Notes: generated from the sequence alone by a model not told the origin. Positions 8,933-17,741 are shown, numbered from the stretch's first letter. The stretch is DNA of 45,660 nt from Methylacidiphilales bacterium (GCA_026225555.1 JAMFSY010000062.1:1-45660), one strand, 5' to 3'. Translations and numbers: made by a program.

Positions 8933-8936
8933 GCTG

Positions 8937-8948
8937 TCGGCGCGCCGA
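8937..8948. repeat. 12-bp perfect palindrome in a convergent gap
   Basis: TCGGCGCGCCGA is self-complementary and fills half of the 24-base gap between the stop codons of the addA-like gene and the opposing membrane-protein gene. It could fold at both transcript ends, but no U-run follows on either strand, so a terminator role is unproved. Confidence 0.4.
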
Positions 8949-8956
8949 AGTCCCGC

Positions 8957-10567
8957 TTATTGCGCACTTCCCGCCACCGGCACGTATTCGTAGAGCTTCA
9001 TCTGGGAGGTCACACCGCGCAGATGAAGCCAGGTCGGAACGAACCGATCGTTATTGAGTGTCTGCGCGACGGTCACTTCAGCCTGGTCCTTCGAGTCCTC
9101 GTAGGTGAGAAACGGCAGACCGAGAATTCCGCGAGAAGTGTTGAGCAGCGGGAATTCCAGCTTGGGATCGTCATAGACCACGACCCAACGAACCTGACGG
9201 GCCTGAAGCAGGTGCTCGGCATTGACCCAGGAGGTCGCATTAAAAAACTGCGCTGCGGCCACGATGCCGGAGATTCCGCAATGGGAACTGCCCGCGACGA
9301 TGGGCTGACCGGAAAAATAAAGCAGGCCGGGCGAGAGCCACCAGGGTGCGAGGATTCCACCGGGCTTATCGATGGAGCGTGAGATTTGCACAAGCTGGAG
9401 CGACGGCTGGGCGGAGGGTTGATTGTGACTGGCTGTGATCTGCCTTTTATTCGCATCGACCAACCCGATGAGAAAGAGCGCCAGGATGGCAAGGCGCGGC
9501 CAGTGATTCGGCGACACCTGGTAGAAACGCACGATCAGGAAAAGCTCGCCGAGGTTGGCGTAATAAATCCAGCGGCTTTGCACGGCCGTGAAGACCGTCA
9601 GCAGGACGGTGAGAAGGATGAGCAAGCGATCGGTCCGGTTGGAGTGCTCCCGCAGCCAGAGGGGCCACGCGACGAAGGGCAACAGGAGCAGGCCCAGCGT
9701 CATCTGTTGCGCCAGAATTTCAAAGCTCAAGCCGCGGACCTCCGCGATCGTGCTCAGCCAGTTCAACAGCGCGACGCGATAGACCTCTGGTGGGATGAAA
9801 ATATGGACGCCCTCCAGCAGCAGCGCGATGAGCATGACTACGCCGTAGCTGATCAGCATCGCATGACTTTCCCGATGCCGCACAACGAGATTAAAAAGGA
9901 CGATAACGGCGACCACGAAGGTCGGCTCGAAAAGCGAAGTCCAGCAAGCCAAGCCCCAGACGACTCCCGCAAAAATCGACCACGCGCGGCGAGGGGTGAC
10001 GACCATGTGCCAGCGCTCGTACTCAGCGGTCAGCCCCAGCGCCAGAAGGACGAGGATGAGCGACTGATGCCGCGGGCGCCCACAGGCAGTGGCCCAAATA
10101 AATCCCGGCAACGCGGCGGAGCCGAGCAGGAAAAGCGCACGTCCCGCCCGGTTAAACTCGCGGGACCGAATGAACATCCAGAACCCGACCAGTGCCGCCC
10201 AAAGCAAAGGGGAGATGAGTGCGCCGGCCCAGTCCAGCGGATAAGCCGTGAAGAGCTTCAACGGGGCGTAGAGGAGCAGAATGAAATAATCGAACGGCGC
10301 GGTGGTGCTCGGCACCAATCCCTCCGGCCAATTTTCGACCTTGAAGTGGTTCTGAATCAACCCGTCGCCCGCCAGGATGCGCTGCACCCGCGCCAACTGG
10401 GAATAGCAGTCGGCCTCAATCATCCAGGGCCGGAGCGCCGGCGGATGTTGCGTCATATCCACACCGAGCCAGCCAGGCGCCTCCTGCGTGCGCAACCAGA
10501 GCCCGAGGGCCAGGCAACCCAAACCGAAAAAGACCCAGGAAACGAAGGCGAAAAGAGAGCGACTCAC
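8957..10567 (-). CDS. Multi-pass membrane protein, GT-C/STT3-like
   Basis: The product has about 536 residues with roughly ten or more hydrophobic segments and a soluble C-terminal part from about residue 400. After the first membrane helix comes IEADCYSQLARVQRIL, followed by NWPEG and PFDYF. An acidic residue with a D-x-Y-type motif in the first outer loop is typical of GT-C transferases such as STT3/PglB and related sugar transferases that use polyprenyl-linked donors. The C-terminal part may be an outer domain; it includes VRWVVVYDDPKLEF. No WWDYG-type motif is visible, so true oligosaccharyltransferase activity should not be assumed. The start is uncertain: GTG at 10567 gives MSRSLFAFVSW and a clean first helix; a TTG 12 codons earlier is also open. 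Confidence 0.6.
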   Translation of the reverse strand: MSRSLFAFVSWVFFGLGCLALGLWLRTQEAPGWLGVDMTQHPPALRPWMIEADCYSQLARVQRILAGDGLIQNHFKVENWPEGLVPSTTAPFDYFILLLYAPLKLFTAYPLDWAGALISPLLWAALVGFWMFIRSREFNRAGRALFLLGSAALPGFIWATACGRPRHQSLILVLLALGLTAEYERWHMVVTPRRAWSIFAGVVWGLACWTSLFEPTFVVAVIVLFNLVVRHRESHAMLISYGVVMLIALLLEGVHIFIPPEVYRVALLNWLSTIAEVRGLSFEILAQQMTLGLLLLPFVAWPLWLREHSNRTDRLLILLTVLLTVFTAVQSRWIYYANLGELFLIVRFYQVSPNHWPRLAILALFLIGLVDANKRQITASHNQPSAQPSLQLVQISRSIDKPGGILAPWWLSPGLLYFSGQPIVAGSSHCGISGIVAAAQFFNATSWVNAEHLLQARQVRWVVVYDDPKLEFPLLNTSRGILGLPFLTYEDSKDQAEVTVAQTLNNDRFVPTWLHLRGVTSQMKLYEYVPVAGSAQ

Positions 10568-10639
10568 CGTGGCATCATGCCGGAAGCAACTGCATCCGTG
10601 CAATCACGGATAGCCGGTTCGATTGCCTTGACGAGACGC

Positions 10640-10900
10640 CTAGGCCGGGGCTTGAAAGTGGACGTACAGCAGCAGGACAATGATCGCACCGATGATCGAG
10701 AGGAAAAAACCGGCCGGATGAAACATCGCGCCATCCTTGGGACGGGAAAAGATGCGGGCGATCAAACCACCGACCACCGAGCCGACGATTCCCACAATGG
10801 AAGTGATCCAGAAACCCATCGGCCCCGCCCCGGGAACGAACGCATGAGCAATAAGACCGACGATGAAACCAACGAGGATCGACCAGATGATGTGGAGCAT
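10640..10900 (-). CDS. GlsB/YeaQ/YmgE family stress-response membrane protein
   Basis: This 86-residue protein has three hydrophobic segments and glycine-rich turns: an N-terminal helix, GLIAHAFVPGAGPMGFW, then VGIVGSVVGGLIARIF, then a last helix. This matches the transglycosylase-associated (GlsB/YeaQ) family of small inner-membrane proteins, often induced by stress; their molecular role is unknown. The FVPGAGPMGFW loop and the glycine spacing are the family's clearest marks. The gene is single, followed by the GT-C-like gene on the same strand. Upstream lies an AT-rich 262-base gap with palindromes that may regulate it. Confidence 0.85.
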   Translation of the reverse strand: MLHIIWSILVGFIVGLIAHAFVPGAGPMGFWITSIVGIVGSVVGGLIARIFSRPKDGAMFHPAGFFLSIIGAIIVLLLYVHFQAPA

Positions 10901-10965
10901 AGTTTTTTGGTGGTGAAGGTTGTAAGTGAAATTTAGGGGCAGGGGCGCAAACGTCCAGAAGCAAT

Positions 10966-10988
10966 CTTATTAGATTTTACGTAATAAG
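10966..10988. promoter_or_regulatory. AT-rich inverted repeats, possible operator
   Basis: CTTATTA at 10966-10972 and TAATAAG at 10982-10988 form a 7-bp inverted repeat, and TTACGTAA at 10977-10984 is a palindrome inside it. They lie in the gap between the YeaQ-like gene (minus) and the HAD gene (plus). A TTGACA box on the plus strand follows at 10998-11003, with only poor -10 matches at usual spacing. The gap is far richer in A/T than its surroundings. An operator is possible but unproved. Confidence 0.3.
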
Positions 10989-11144
10989 TGATTCATTTTG
11001 ACATAAGTCTATTTTAAATAATGAATTGCACATAGTAAAAATATGTAAAAAGTCGCTTAAAATGCCCTATGAAATCACCCCTGCTCCAGCCTTAAAATAT
11101 CAGATTTCCCAAACAAGCTCTGTCGCGGAGATCTTAATCTGCCC

Positions 11145-11150
11145 TATAAT
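11145..11150 (+). promoter_or_regulatory. Consensus -10 box (TATAAT) just before the HAD gene
   Basis: A perfect TATAAT ends 12 bases before the ATG at 11163. If used, transcription would begin about six bases before the start codon, giving an almost leaderless mRNA. No good -35 box lies 16-18 bases upstream, which weakens the call. Confidence 0.4.
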
Positions 11151-11162
11151 GGAGCGCAGGAC

Positions 11163-11972
11163 ATGAACACTTCCCTACCCTACCGCCTCGCTATCTTCGA
11201 CATGGATGGCACGTTGCTTGGACCGACCGGGCTGATCAGTCCCGAGAATGCCCGGGCTCTCGCCATGCTGCGCGAGAATGGCGTCGAGACGGTCATCGCC
11301 TCGGGGCGGCACCATTCGAATATCATCATCTTCGAGCAGGCCCTGGGATTTCAAGGGTGGGTGATCTCCGCCGGTGGCGCGGTGGTGCGTCACGCCGCCA
11401 CGCAGGAGACTCTTTACGAAGTAACCGTTCCCCAGGAGCTGGGCCGGGAGCTTTTTCTCCGGGGCCGGGAACTGGGCGTCAGCCTGATCGGCTATCACGA
11501 TTCCGGCATTTTCTGCGACCGGCAGTCGGAGTGGACCCACCTTTACACCAAGCGCACCCGACAGGTCCCCATCGCCGATATTCCGGCCCTCATCGACTCG
11601 GGCCTGCAAAAGCTGATCTGGACCTATGCTCCGGAACAAATTGCGGAATTGGCCGTGGAAATGGAACGCGAGTTCAAGGGCCGGCTCTATGTCGTTTCCA
11701 CCGAGTACGAGATGCTGGAATTCCTGAATCCCTATGCCAACAAGGCGCATGCGGCCCAGGTCCTGACCGGCAAGTTCGGCGTGGGACCGGAACAGGTCAT
11801 CGCCTTCGGAGACGGGAACAATGATGTGCCCATTCTCCAATGGGCGGGTATGTCCGTCGCCATGGATCATGGCCGGGAAAGCGCCAAACGCGCCGCCAAG
11901 ATGGTCAGCCCTCCCGGGCCGCCGGAAACCGCCGTGGCCCGCGCCATCGACGCCATTCTTGAAGGCCTATGA
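11163..11972 (+). CDS. Cof-type HAD-IIB family hydrolase
   Basis: This 269-residue member of the haloacid dehalogenase superfamily is a likely phosphatase for sugar phosphates or similar small phosphoesters. The nucleophile motif is IFDMDGTLL (Asp13, with Asp15 as general acid), the second motif is VIASGR, and the Mg-binding motif IV is FGDGNNDVPIL. The large alpha/beta cap between motifs II and III and the length fit subclass IIB (Cof/YidA). The substrate cannot be read from the sequence. Its last codons overlap the alcohol dehydrogenase start (ATGA), so the two are co-translated; a joint pathway, for example sugar phosphate to sugar to alcohol, is only an inference. Confidence 0.88.
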   Translation: MNTSLPYRLAIFDMDGTLLGPTGLISPENARALAMLRENGVETVIASGRHHSNIIIFEQALGFQGWVISAGGAVVRHAATQETLYEVTVPQELGRELFLRGRELGVSLIGYHDSGIFCDRQSEWTHLYTKRTRQVPIADIPALIDSGLQKLIWTYAPEQIAELAVEMEREFKGRLYVVSTEYEMLEFLNPYANKAHAAQVLTGKFGVGPEQVIAFGDGNNDVPILQWAGMSVAMDHGRESAKRAAKMVSPPGPPETAVARAIDAILEGL

Positions 11973-12961
11973 AAGCCGCCGTCTTCCATCAGCGAAAAGA
12001 TGCGGCCAGCCCGCCCTTGCGCGTGGAGGACGTTTCTCAGCCGAAAGTCTCGCCGGGCCACGTGCTCTTAAAAGTCCGCGCTTGCGGCGTCTGCCGAACC
12101 GATCTCCATATTGTCGAGGGCGACCTGCCGTCCCGGCTCGATCCGCTGATTCCGGGGCATCAGATCGTGGGCGAAATCGTCGAAGGCGGAACACCGGAAC
12201 TGCCGATTGGGACCCGGGTAGGAGTCTCGTGGATGGGCGGTGTGGATGGAACCTGCCCTTATTGCCAGCGTGGGATGGAAAATCTCTGCGACGCGCCGAC
12301 TTTCACGGGCTACACCGTCCACGGCGGCTATGCCGAATACGCCCTGGCCCGGGCCGACTTTGTCTTTCCCTTGCCACCGGAGCTGGACGACCTCCACGTG
12401 GCGCCCTTGCTTTGCGCCGGGATCATCGGTTTCCGCAGTCTCCGTATGGCCGGAGTGGAGCGCGGCGACCGCGTGGGCCTGTTTGGCTTTGGCTCCTCCG
12501 CCCATCTGGTCGTGCCAATTTTACAGGCGTGGAATTGCGAGGTCTATGTATCCACGCGAGGTGCTTCGCACCGGGAAATGGCGTCTAAAATGGGCGCAAA
12601 ATGGGTCGGCGGCGAGGGGGACAAGCCTCCCGTGGAGCTCGACCGGGCCGTGACCTTTGCCCCAAGCGGCGACGTCGTCCTCACGGCTCTCTCCAGCCTG
12701 CGCAAAGGCGGCGTCCTCGCCATCAACGCCATTCACCTGGACCGGATGCCGGAGTTCGATTACGACCGCCTGCTTTGGGGCGAGCGCCAGATCCGAAGCG
12801 TGGCCAACATGACCCGGACCGATGCGCGAGATTTCCTGGAGCTTGCGCAAAAGATCGGCCTGCGCCCCCAGGTGACCCGTTTTTCCCTGGACCAAGCGAA
12901 CGACGCGCTGGACGCAGTCAAAAAGGGCGCAGTGGATGGCTCGATTGTGATCGTGCCTTAA
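11969..12961 (+). CDS. Zinc-dependent alcohol dehydrogenase
   Basis: This 330-residue medium-chain dehydrogenase/reductase oxidises alcohols or reduces aldehydes with NAD(P). The catalytic zinc ligands are Cys42 (CGVCRTD), His64 (PGHQ) and probably a Cys in LLCAG. The nucleotide fold has GLFGFGSSAH, typical of the CAD2/AdhA-like branch. The structural zinc lobe is unusual: where most relatives have four cysteines, here it reads DGTCPYCQRGMENLC, with Asp93 in place of the first Cys (others Cys96, Cys99, Cys107). Asp can still bind zinc, or the site may be weaker. The usual GHE motif also reads GHQ. The start overlaps the HAD stop. Substrate unknown. Confidence 0.87.
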   Translation: MKAAVFHQRKDAASPPLRVEDVSQPKVSPGHVLLKVRACGVCRTDLHIVEGDLPSRLDPLIPGHQIVGEIVEGGTPELPIGTRVGVSWMGGVDGTCPYCQRGMENLCDAPTFTGYTVHGGYAEYALARADFVFPLPPELDDLHVAPLLCAGIIGFRSLRMAGVERGDRVGLFGFGSSAHLVVPILQAWNCEVYVSTRGASHREMASKMGAKWVGGEGDKPPVELDRAVTFAPSGDVVLTALSSLRKGGVLAINAIHLDRMPEFDYDRLLWGERQIRSVANMTRTDARDFLELAQKIGLRPQVTRFSLDQANDALDAVKKGAVDGSIVIVP

Positions 12962-13040
12962 CGGCTTAAAGCCTCTCTTTGCTAGATACCTTGATTTTAT
13001 ATAACAAATATTGTGCGAAATCTATTATAAGAGGTAAAGC

Positions 13041-13382
13041 CTAGCCTGGAGGCCATGCCATGGGGCGTCCGCCGAGCAAATGAACGTGAAGATGTGGGAC
13101 GGTTTCTCCGCCGTCAGGACCGCTGTTGATGACGATCCGGAATCCCGATTCGAGCAGGCCCTCTTTCTCCGCGATTTGACGCGCGGTCAAAACCAGGTGT
13201 CCCAATAGCGGCTCGTCCGCGGTCGTGGCGGCGGCCAGGCGCGGAATTTCCTTTTTGGGAATGACGAGGATATGGACCGGCGCCTGGGCATGGATGTCCC
13301 GAAAGGCCAGGCAAAGGTCGTCCTCATAGACGATCTGGGCCGGGATTTCCCGCGCGATGATCTTGGAAAAGATGGTGCTCAT
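13041..13382 (-). CDS. HIT family (HinT-like) protein
   Basis: This 113-residue histidine-triad protein has HLHVHLLGG near its end (His97, His99, His101) and the standard N-terminus (MSTIFSKIIAREIPA). HinT-type enzymes hydrolyse AMP-lysine and other phosphoramidates. I chose the ATG giving MSTIF because family members begin there; the longer frame that runs upstream towards recG is rejected. It follows recG by 60 bases on the same strand and may share its transcript. The 79-base gap to the convergent dehydrogenase gene is AT-rich, with no convincing terminator. Confidence 0.92.
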   Translation of the reverse strand: MSTIFSKIIAREIPAQIVYEDDLCLAFRDIHAQAPVHILVIPKKEIPRLAAATTADEPLLGHLVLTARQIAEKEGLLESGFRIVINSGPDGGETVPHLHVHLLGGRPMAWPPG

Positions 13383-13442
13383 GGGGATGTCATAGCCGAT
13401 CACAGGTGGCATTTCGAGCGAAGTCGGGAAATGGGCCAACCT

Positions 13443-15548
13443 TTAGCTCACGGCGACGAGCGAGACGGCCGAGACGCCGCCCGCATGCATCTTGTCCCGC
13501 AACCCGGGCCATTCGGCCAGGGTGAGATCGCGTTGAATGAATTTGGTCGCATCGCTGCGGGCCCGGATGAGGAGATCGAAGTCCGTGTCGAGATGGGCGA
13601 AGCGAAGCGGCGGCAGTCCGCTTTGTTCCGTGCCAAAGATATTGCCGGGACCGCGAATCTTGAAGTCCTCCTCCGCGATGCGGAAGCCGTCGCCGGTTTC
13701 CTCCATGATCTTGAGGCGGCGCCAGCCCTCGACGCTCTTCGGCTCGCCGACCAGGACGCAATACGAGGGATGTTCCCCTCGCCCGATGCGGCCACGCAAC
13801 TGGTGCAACTGCGCGAGCCCGAACCGCTCGGCGTTTTCGATCAGCATCACGGTTGCGTTCGGCACATCGACGCCGACCTCGACCACCGAAGTGGAAAGCA
13901 GTGCCTGGATTTCTCCCGCGCGGAAGGCGGTCATGACGCGCTCCTTTTCGACCCGATTAAGCTGGCCGTGGAGCAGGCCGAGTTTCACGTGCGGCAGGAG
14001 CTTTTGCAGGCGTTCGAATTCGATCTTCACGGACTTGGCCTCGATCTTTTCCGATTCCTCAACGAGGGGATAAATAATGTAAGCCTGCCTCCCCTCACCC
14101 AGTTGCTTGACCAGGAAGGCCCAAAATTTTTCGAGCTCCTTGGACGAGCGGCACTTGGTCATGATCGGCTGACGGCCCGGAGGCAATTCGTCCAGGATGG
14201 AGACATCGAGATCGCCATAAAGGGTCATGCCCAACGTGCGCGGAATGGGCGTGGCGGTCATGACAAGGATGTCGGGATTTTGGCCCTTACGGCTGAGTGC
14301 GAGCCGCTGGAGGACGCCGAACTTGTGCTGCTCGTCGATGACGATCAGGCCGAGCTTGTCGGCGGCGTAGCGATCGTAAAGCAGCGCGTGGGTGCCGATA
14401 ACGACGGAGCCTACCTGTTTCGGTGCGGGCTTCCGGTCTCCCGCCGAGGAGAAAAGATCAATCTCGCCGCCCTGAAGCCGGTCAACTTTTTTGCCCTTGG
14501 TATTGCCGGTGAAGAGATCGACACGGATGCCGAGCGGCTCGAACCAGCGGCGAAGATTGAGCGCGTGCTGCTCGGCCAGGATCTGGGTTGGGGCCATGAG
14601 CGCGGCCTGCTCGCCCGCCTCGACCGCCTTGAGCATCGCGTAAATCGCCACGAAGGTTTTTCCCGCGCCGACATCGCCCTGGAGCAGTCGATTCATCGGC
14701 GGGCCATGCGCGAGGTCCTTGTTGATCTCCTGCATCACGCGCTTTTGCGCGTTGGTCAGCGCGAAGGGCAATGCGGCCAGCCAACGCTGGCTCAGGTCGT
14801 CAGGATGGGGCGCCCGGGCCCGGCTGACTTGGACGCGAGTCGCGCGCCGTTGCGCCACGACACATTGCAGGACAAAGAATTCATCGTAGGCGAGCCGTTG
14901 CCGCGCTTTGTGCTCGGCCTCCAGCGTTTCGGGAAAATGGATGATGCGGAAAGCTTCCTGCCGCGACATCAGCCCCTTGGGCGCGGGATAAAATTCGGGC
15001 GCGCTGAAAGGAACGCGCTGCGAGGCCTCGAACATGATCCGGCGTAAGACGCGCTGGGTCAAACCCTCGGTGAGATTGTAGACGGGCGCGATTCGGTCGA
15101 TGTGGATGTACGATTCCGCATCGTGATGGACGATCTCGTAATCGGGTTGGTTCATCACCCAGCGGCCCTTTTTATCGCGGGTGACCTTGCCGAAGAGGAA
15201 GACTTCGAGGCCTTCCTTGATGCCCCACGGTTTGTACGCATACCAGCGGGCGATGACGATATCGTCGCGTTTCTCGAGCGTTTCCGGTGCGACGGTGATT
15301 TCCAGCCGAAGCGAGCCCCAGTGGACGGCCTTAGCCTGATGGATCTTTCCCCTCACCGTGATCGACTGCCCCTCCTGCGCCTGGCTCAATGGTGCCAGAT
15401 GGCGCCGGTCTTCATAACGACGCGGGACGAAGTGGAGCAGATCTTCGTGCGTGAGAAGTCCGAGCTTGGCCAGGAGCTCCGCGCGTTGCGGCCCAATGCC
15501 GGGAATTGCGGCAAGCGGTGTAGGGACAGGTGAAGAGGAGTCCGGCAT
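13443..15548 (-). CDS. recG: ATP-dependent DNA helicase RecG
   Basis: The 701-residue product is close to E. coli RecG (693). RecG remodels stalled replication forks and Holliday junctions. In order: a helix-hairpin-helix-like start (IPGIGPQRAELLAKLGL), an OB 'wedge' domain (SITVRGKIHQAK), then superfamily 2 helicase motifs GDVGAGKT, MAPTQILAEQH, VIDEQHKFG, MTATPIPRT and QLRGRIGRG, and the RecG-specific C-terminal hook region. The start is the ATG giving MPDSSSPVP with GAGG nine bases upstream; a TTG eight codons earlier is rejected. A HIT gene follows on the same strand. Confidence 0.96.
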   Translation of the reverse strand: MPDSSSPVPTPLAAIPGIGPQRAELLAKLGLLTHEDLLHFVPRRYEDRRHLAPLSQAQEGQSITVRGKIHQAKAVHWGSLRLEITVAPETLEKRDDIVIARWYAYKPWGIKEGLEVFLFGKVTRDKKGRWVMNQPDYEIVHHDAESYIHIDRIAPVYNLTEGLTQRVLRRIMFEASQRVPFSAPEFYPAPKGLMSRQEAFRIIHFPETLEAEHKARQRLAYDEFFVLQCVVAQRRATRVQVSRARAPHPDDLSQRWLAALPFALTNAQKRVMQEINKDLAHGPPMNRLLQGDVGAGKTFVAIYAMLKAVEAGEQAALMAPTQILAEQHALNLRRWFEPLGIRVDLFTGNTKGKKVDRLQGGEIDLFSSAGDRKPAPKQVGSVVIGTHALLYDRYAADKLGLIVIDEQHKFGVLQRLALSRKGQNPDILVMTATPIPRTLGMTLYGDLDVSILDELPPGRQPIMTKCRSSKELEKFWAFLVKQLGEGRQAYIIYPLVEESEKIEAKSVKIEFERLQKLLPHVKLGLLHGQLNRVEKERVMTAFRAGEIQALLSTSVVEVGVDVPNATVMLIENAERFGLAQLHQLRGRIGRGEHPSYCVLVGEPKSVEGWRRLKIMEETGDGFRIAEEDFKIRGPGNIFGTEQSGLPPLRFAHLDTDFDLLIRARSDATKFIQRDLTLAEWPGLRDKMHAGGVSAVSLVAVS

Positions 15549-15645
15549 GAGGAAAGCCTCAGCATGCCGCAAAATTCCGTTCAGCGCTAAATGGAATTTT
15601 CGGGAAAACGTTCAGCCGCCGTCGCGAACAGGCCATCCCTGCCCA

Positions 15646-17424
15646 CTAAAGAATTTCCGGATAAAGCCGGTTCGCCATCTGGGCCAGTTCGGCCTGGTTG
15701 GCTTCGGCGGATTCGTTGAGCACGCAGCGGGAAATCAATTGGCGGGCCTCCTCGTAATTGAGGGCCTGGATCGCGCGCTTGATGCGCGGGATGGAGGTCG
15801 CGCCCGCGCTGAGTTCGTCCACGCCGAGTCCCACCAGCGCAGGCATGAGGATGACATCGGCGGCCATTTCGCCGCAGACGCCGACCCAGATATTATTGCG
15901 ATGGGCCGCTTCCACGATCGTCTGCAACAGGCGCAGAACGGCGGGATGGGCGGGCTGGTACATGCCGGAGACCTTCTCGTTGCCGCGATCGATGGCGAGC
16001 GTGTACTGGATCAAATCGTTGCTGCCCACGCTGAAGAAATCGACGTGGCGCGCCAGGATGTCGGCGGTAAGCGCGGCCGAGGGCACCTCGATCATGATGC
16101 CGACTTCCAGTTTCTCGCCGATCGGAATGTTCTCCGCGCGCAATTCGGTTTTCACCTCTTCGAGCATGCGGCGCGCCTCCTTGACTTCGGCGAGGTCGGA
16201 GACCATGGGGAACATGATGCGAACATTTTCCTCCACGCTGGCGCGGCAGATGGCGCGCAGTTGCGTACGGAAAAGATCGGGTCGGCCCAACGAATAGCGG
16301 ATGCCGCGGAAACCGAGGAACGGATTGACCTCGACCTCGATGCCGAGATGTGGGCGTTTCTTGTCCCCGCCGACGTCGAGCGTGCGGATGATGAGATGGT
16401 GCGGCTTCGAGGCGCGCGCCATCTGCAGGTACATTTCGGTCTGTTGGTCCTCGCTGGGCGATTCATCCTGGTTGAGGAAAAGATATTCGGTGCGGAGCAG
16501 GCCGATGCCTTCCGCGCCATGCTCCTTGATCAGCGGCAGATCGTCGAGAATCTCGACGTTGGCCGAGACGATGAGGCGGCGTTGATCAAGCGTGACGGGC
16601 AGCGTTTCACGCAGGAGATCGAGCTTGAGATCGACATCATGATGCAGTTTTTCGCGCTGGCCGTACTCGTATTTCGTCTGATCGGTCGGGTTGACGATGA
16701 GCAGGCCTTCGTAACCGTCGATGAGAATTTCGACGCCGGGCTCAAACTTGCCGATCAACTCACGCAGGCCCACGACAGCGGGCAGGTTCAGCGAGCGGGC
16801 CATGATGGCCGAGTGCGACGTGCGACTGCCGGCCTCCGTGGCGATGCCGAGGACGAGCTTGCGGTCGAGCCCCGCCGTGTCGGAGGGAGAGAGATCATGG
16901 GCGAGGACGATGCAGGGGGCATCGAGATTGCGCAGTTCGGTCTGCACTTTTCCCTGCAGGTTGCGCAGCACGCGATGCGAGACATCGAGGAAATCGTTGG
17001 CGCGCTCGCGGAAATAATCGTCGTCCAGCTCGCGCATCTTGCGCGTGTAGGAGCGAACCACTTGCTCATAAGCGAAGTCGACATTCACGAGGCGGCTGAC
17101 CACCTGTTCCTTGACCGATTCGATCAGCGAGCTGTCCTCGAGCGAGAGAATATGTGCGTCGAAAATGCTCGCGTCAGCCTCTCCGATGGAGACGGCGAGC
17201 TGATTCCGGATGGCCTGGATCTGCTGGCGGGTCTTGAGCAGCGACGCTTCGAAGCGGGTGATTTCACCAGCGACGTCCTCGGGGCGAATCCGGCGCTTGC
17301 GGACGATGTGCTCATCCGCGAAGAGGAGAACCGCCGAAGCGATCGCGATACCCGGAGAGACGGCTGTCCCCTTGTATCTTACTTCCACTGTTGGCGTTGA
17401 GGATTCCGATGACTCGTCTGGCAT
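15646..17424 (-). CDS. ptsI: PTS Enzyme I (phosphoenolpyruvate-protein phosphotransferase)
   Basis: The 592-residue product (E. coli about 575) takes phosphate from PEP onto a histidine and passes it to HPr. The active His204 lies in GSRTSHSAIMARSLNLP; the PEP-binding barrel shows GIGLLRTEYLF, GNEKVSGMYQPAHPA and the conserved Cys in WVGVCGEMAAD. Start: ATG 14 bases beyond the HPr stop; the ribosome site is weak and the frame is open further into ptsH, but alignment favours this ATG. It is the last gene of hprK-ptsH-ptsI. No EIIA, EIIB or EIIC gene is present in the window, so a regulatory rather than a transport role is plausible. Confidence 0.95.
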   Translation of the reverse strand: MPDESSESSTPTVEVRYKGTAVSPGIAIASAVLLFADEHIVRKRRIRPEDVAGEITRFEASLLKTRQQIQAIRNQLAVSIGEADASIFDAHILSLEDSSLIESVKEQVVSRLVNVDFAYEQVVRSYTRKMRELDDDYFRERANDFLDVSHRVLRNLQGKVQTELRNLDAPCIVLAHDLSPSDTAGLDRKLVLGIATEAGSRTSHSAIMARSLNLPAVVGLRELIGKFEPGVEILIDGYEGLLIVNPTDQTKYEYGQREKLHHDVDLKLDLLRETLPVTLDQRRLIVSANVEILDDLPLIKEHGAEGIGLLRTEYLFLNQDESPSEDQQTEMYLQMARASKPHHLIIRTLDVGGDKKRPHLGIEVEVNPFLGFRGIRYSLGRPDLFRTQLRAICRASVEENVRIMFPMVSDLAEVKEARRMLEEVKTELRAENIPIGEKLEVGIMIEVPSAALTADILARHVDFFSVGSNDLIQYTLAIDRGNEKVSGMYQPAHPAVLRLLQTIVEAAHRNNIWVGVCGEMAADVILMPALVGLGVDELSAGATSIPRIKRAIQALNYEEARQLISRCVLNESAEANQAELAQMANRLYPEIL

Positions 17425-17438
17425 CGGCGCCAAATTGC

Positions 17439-17741
17439 TTACTCTTCGTCGAATTTGCGAGCTATTAATTCCTCGAGGGCCTTGATCATGTCGGCGCAAT
17501 CAGCGCCGGTGGCCGTAACTTTGAGGCGGGAACCGCATCCGGCGGCCAGTAACATCAAGCCCATGATGCTCTTGCCGTTGATCTCCTCGCCATCCTTTTC
17601 GACCAGGATATCGGAGGAGAAACGGTTGGCGACCCGCACAAACATGGCTGCCGGGCGCGCGTGTAAACCGAGCTTATTGCCGATCACAAGCTCGCGAACG
17701 ATCGATGCGCCTGATGCCTTGTTTTTTTCTGCGGATGCCAT
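17439..17741 (-). CDS. ptsH: Phosphocarrier protein HPr
   Basis: This 100-residue HPr has the Enzyme I target His27 in GLHARPA and the regulatory Ser58 in INGKSIMGLMLLAA, the site used by HPr kinase. Both sites are intact, and hprK is directly upstream, so the protein can be controlled both by PEP-driven His phosphorylation and by ATP-driven Ser phosphorylation. A ten-residue charged extension precedes the usual start. It lies 25 bases after hprK and 14 bases before ptsI. Confidence 0.95.
   Translation of the reverse strand: MASAEKNKASGASIVRELVIGNKLGLHARPAAMFVRVANRFSSDILVEKDGEEINGKSIMGLMLLAAGCGSRLKVTATGADCADMIKALEELIARKFDEE

Noticed and set aside
9386-10936. 516-codon frame on the plus strand
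   Set aside because: Antisense to the GT-C-like and YeaQ-like genes; highly charged Arg/Glu/Gln-rich translation with no domain.
12962-13040. Terminator in the AT-rich gap between adh and the HIT gene
   Set aside because: GGCTT/AAGCC has a one-base loop and a five-base stem; the other repeats are imperfect. No credible hairpin with a U-run.
13272-15047. 591-codon open frame on the plus strand
   Set aside because: It lies wholly antisense to hinT-like and recG genes, whose products have complete family motifs; its own translation shows no domain. GC-rich coding DNA often leaves such mirror frames.
15451-17400. 649-codon open frame on the plus strand
   Set aside because: Antisense to ptsI, with composition rich in Asp/His/Ala as expected of a mirror frame. 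No recognisable domain.
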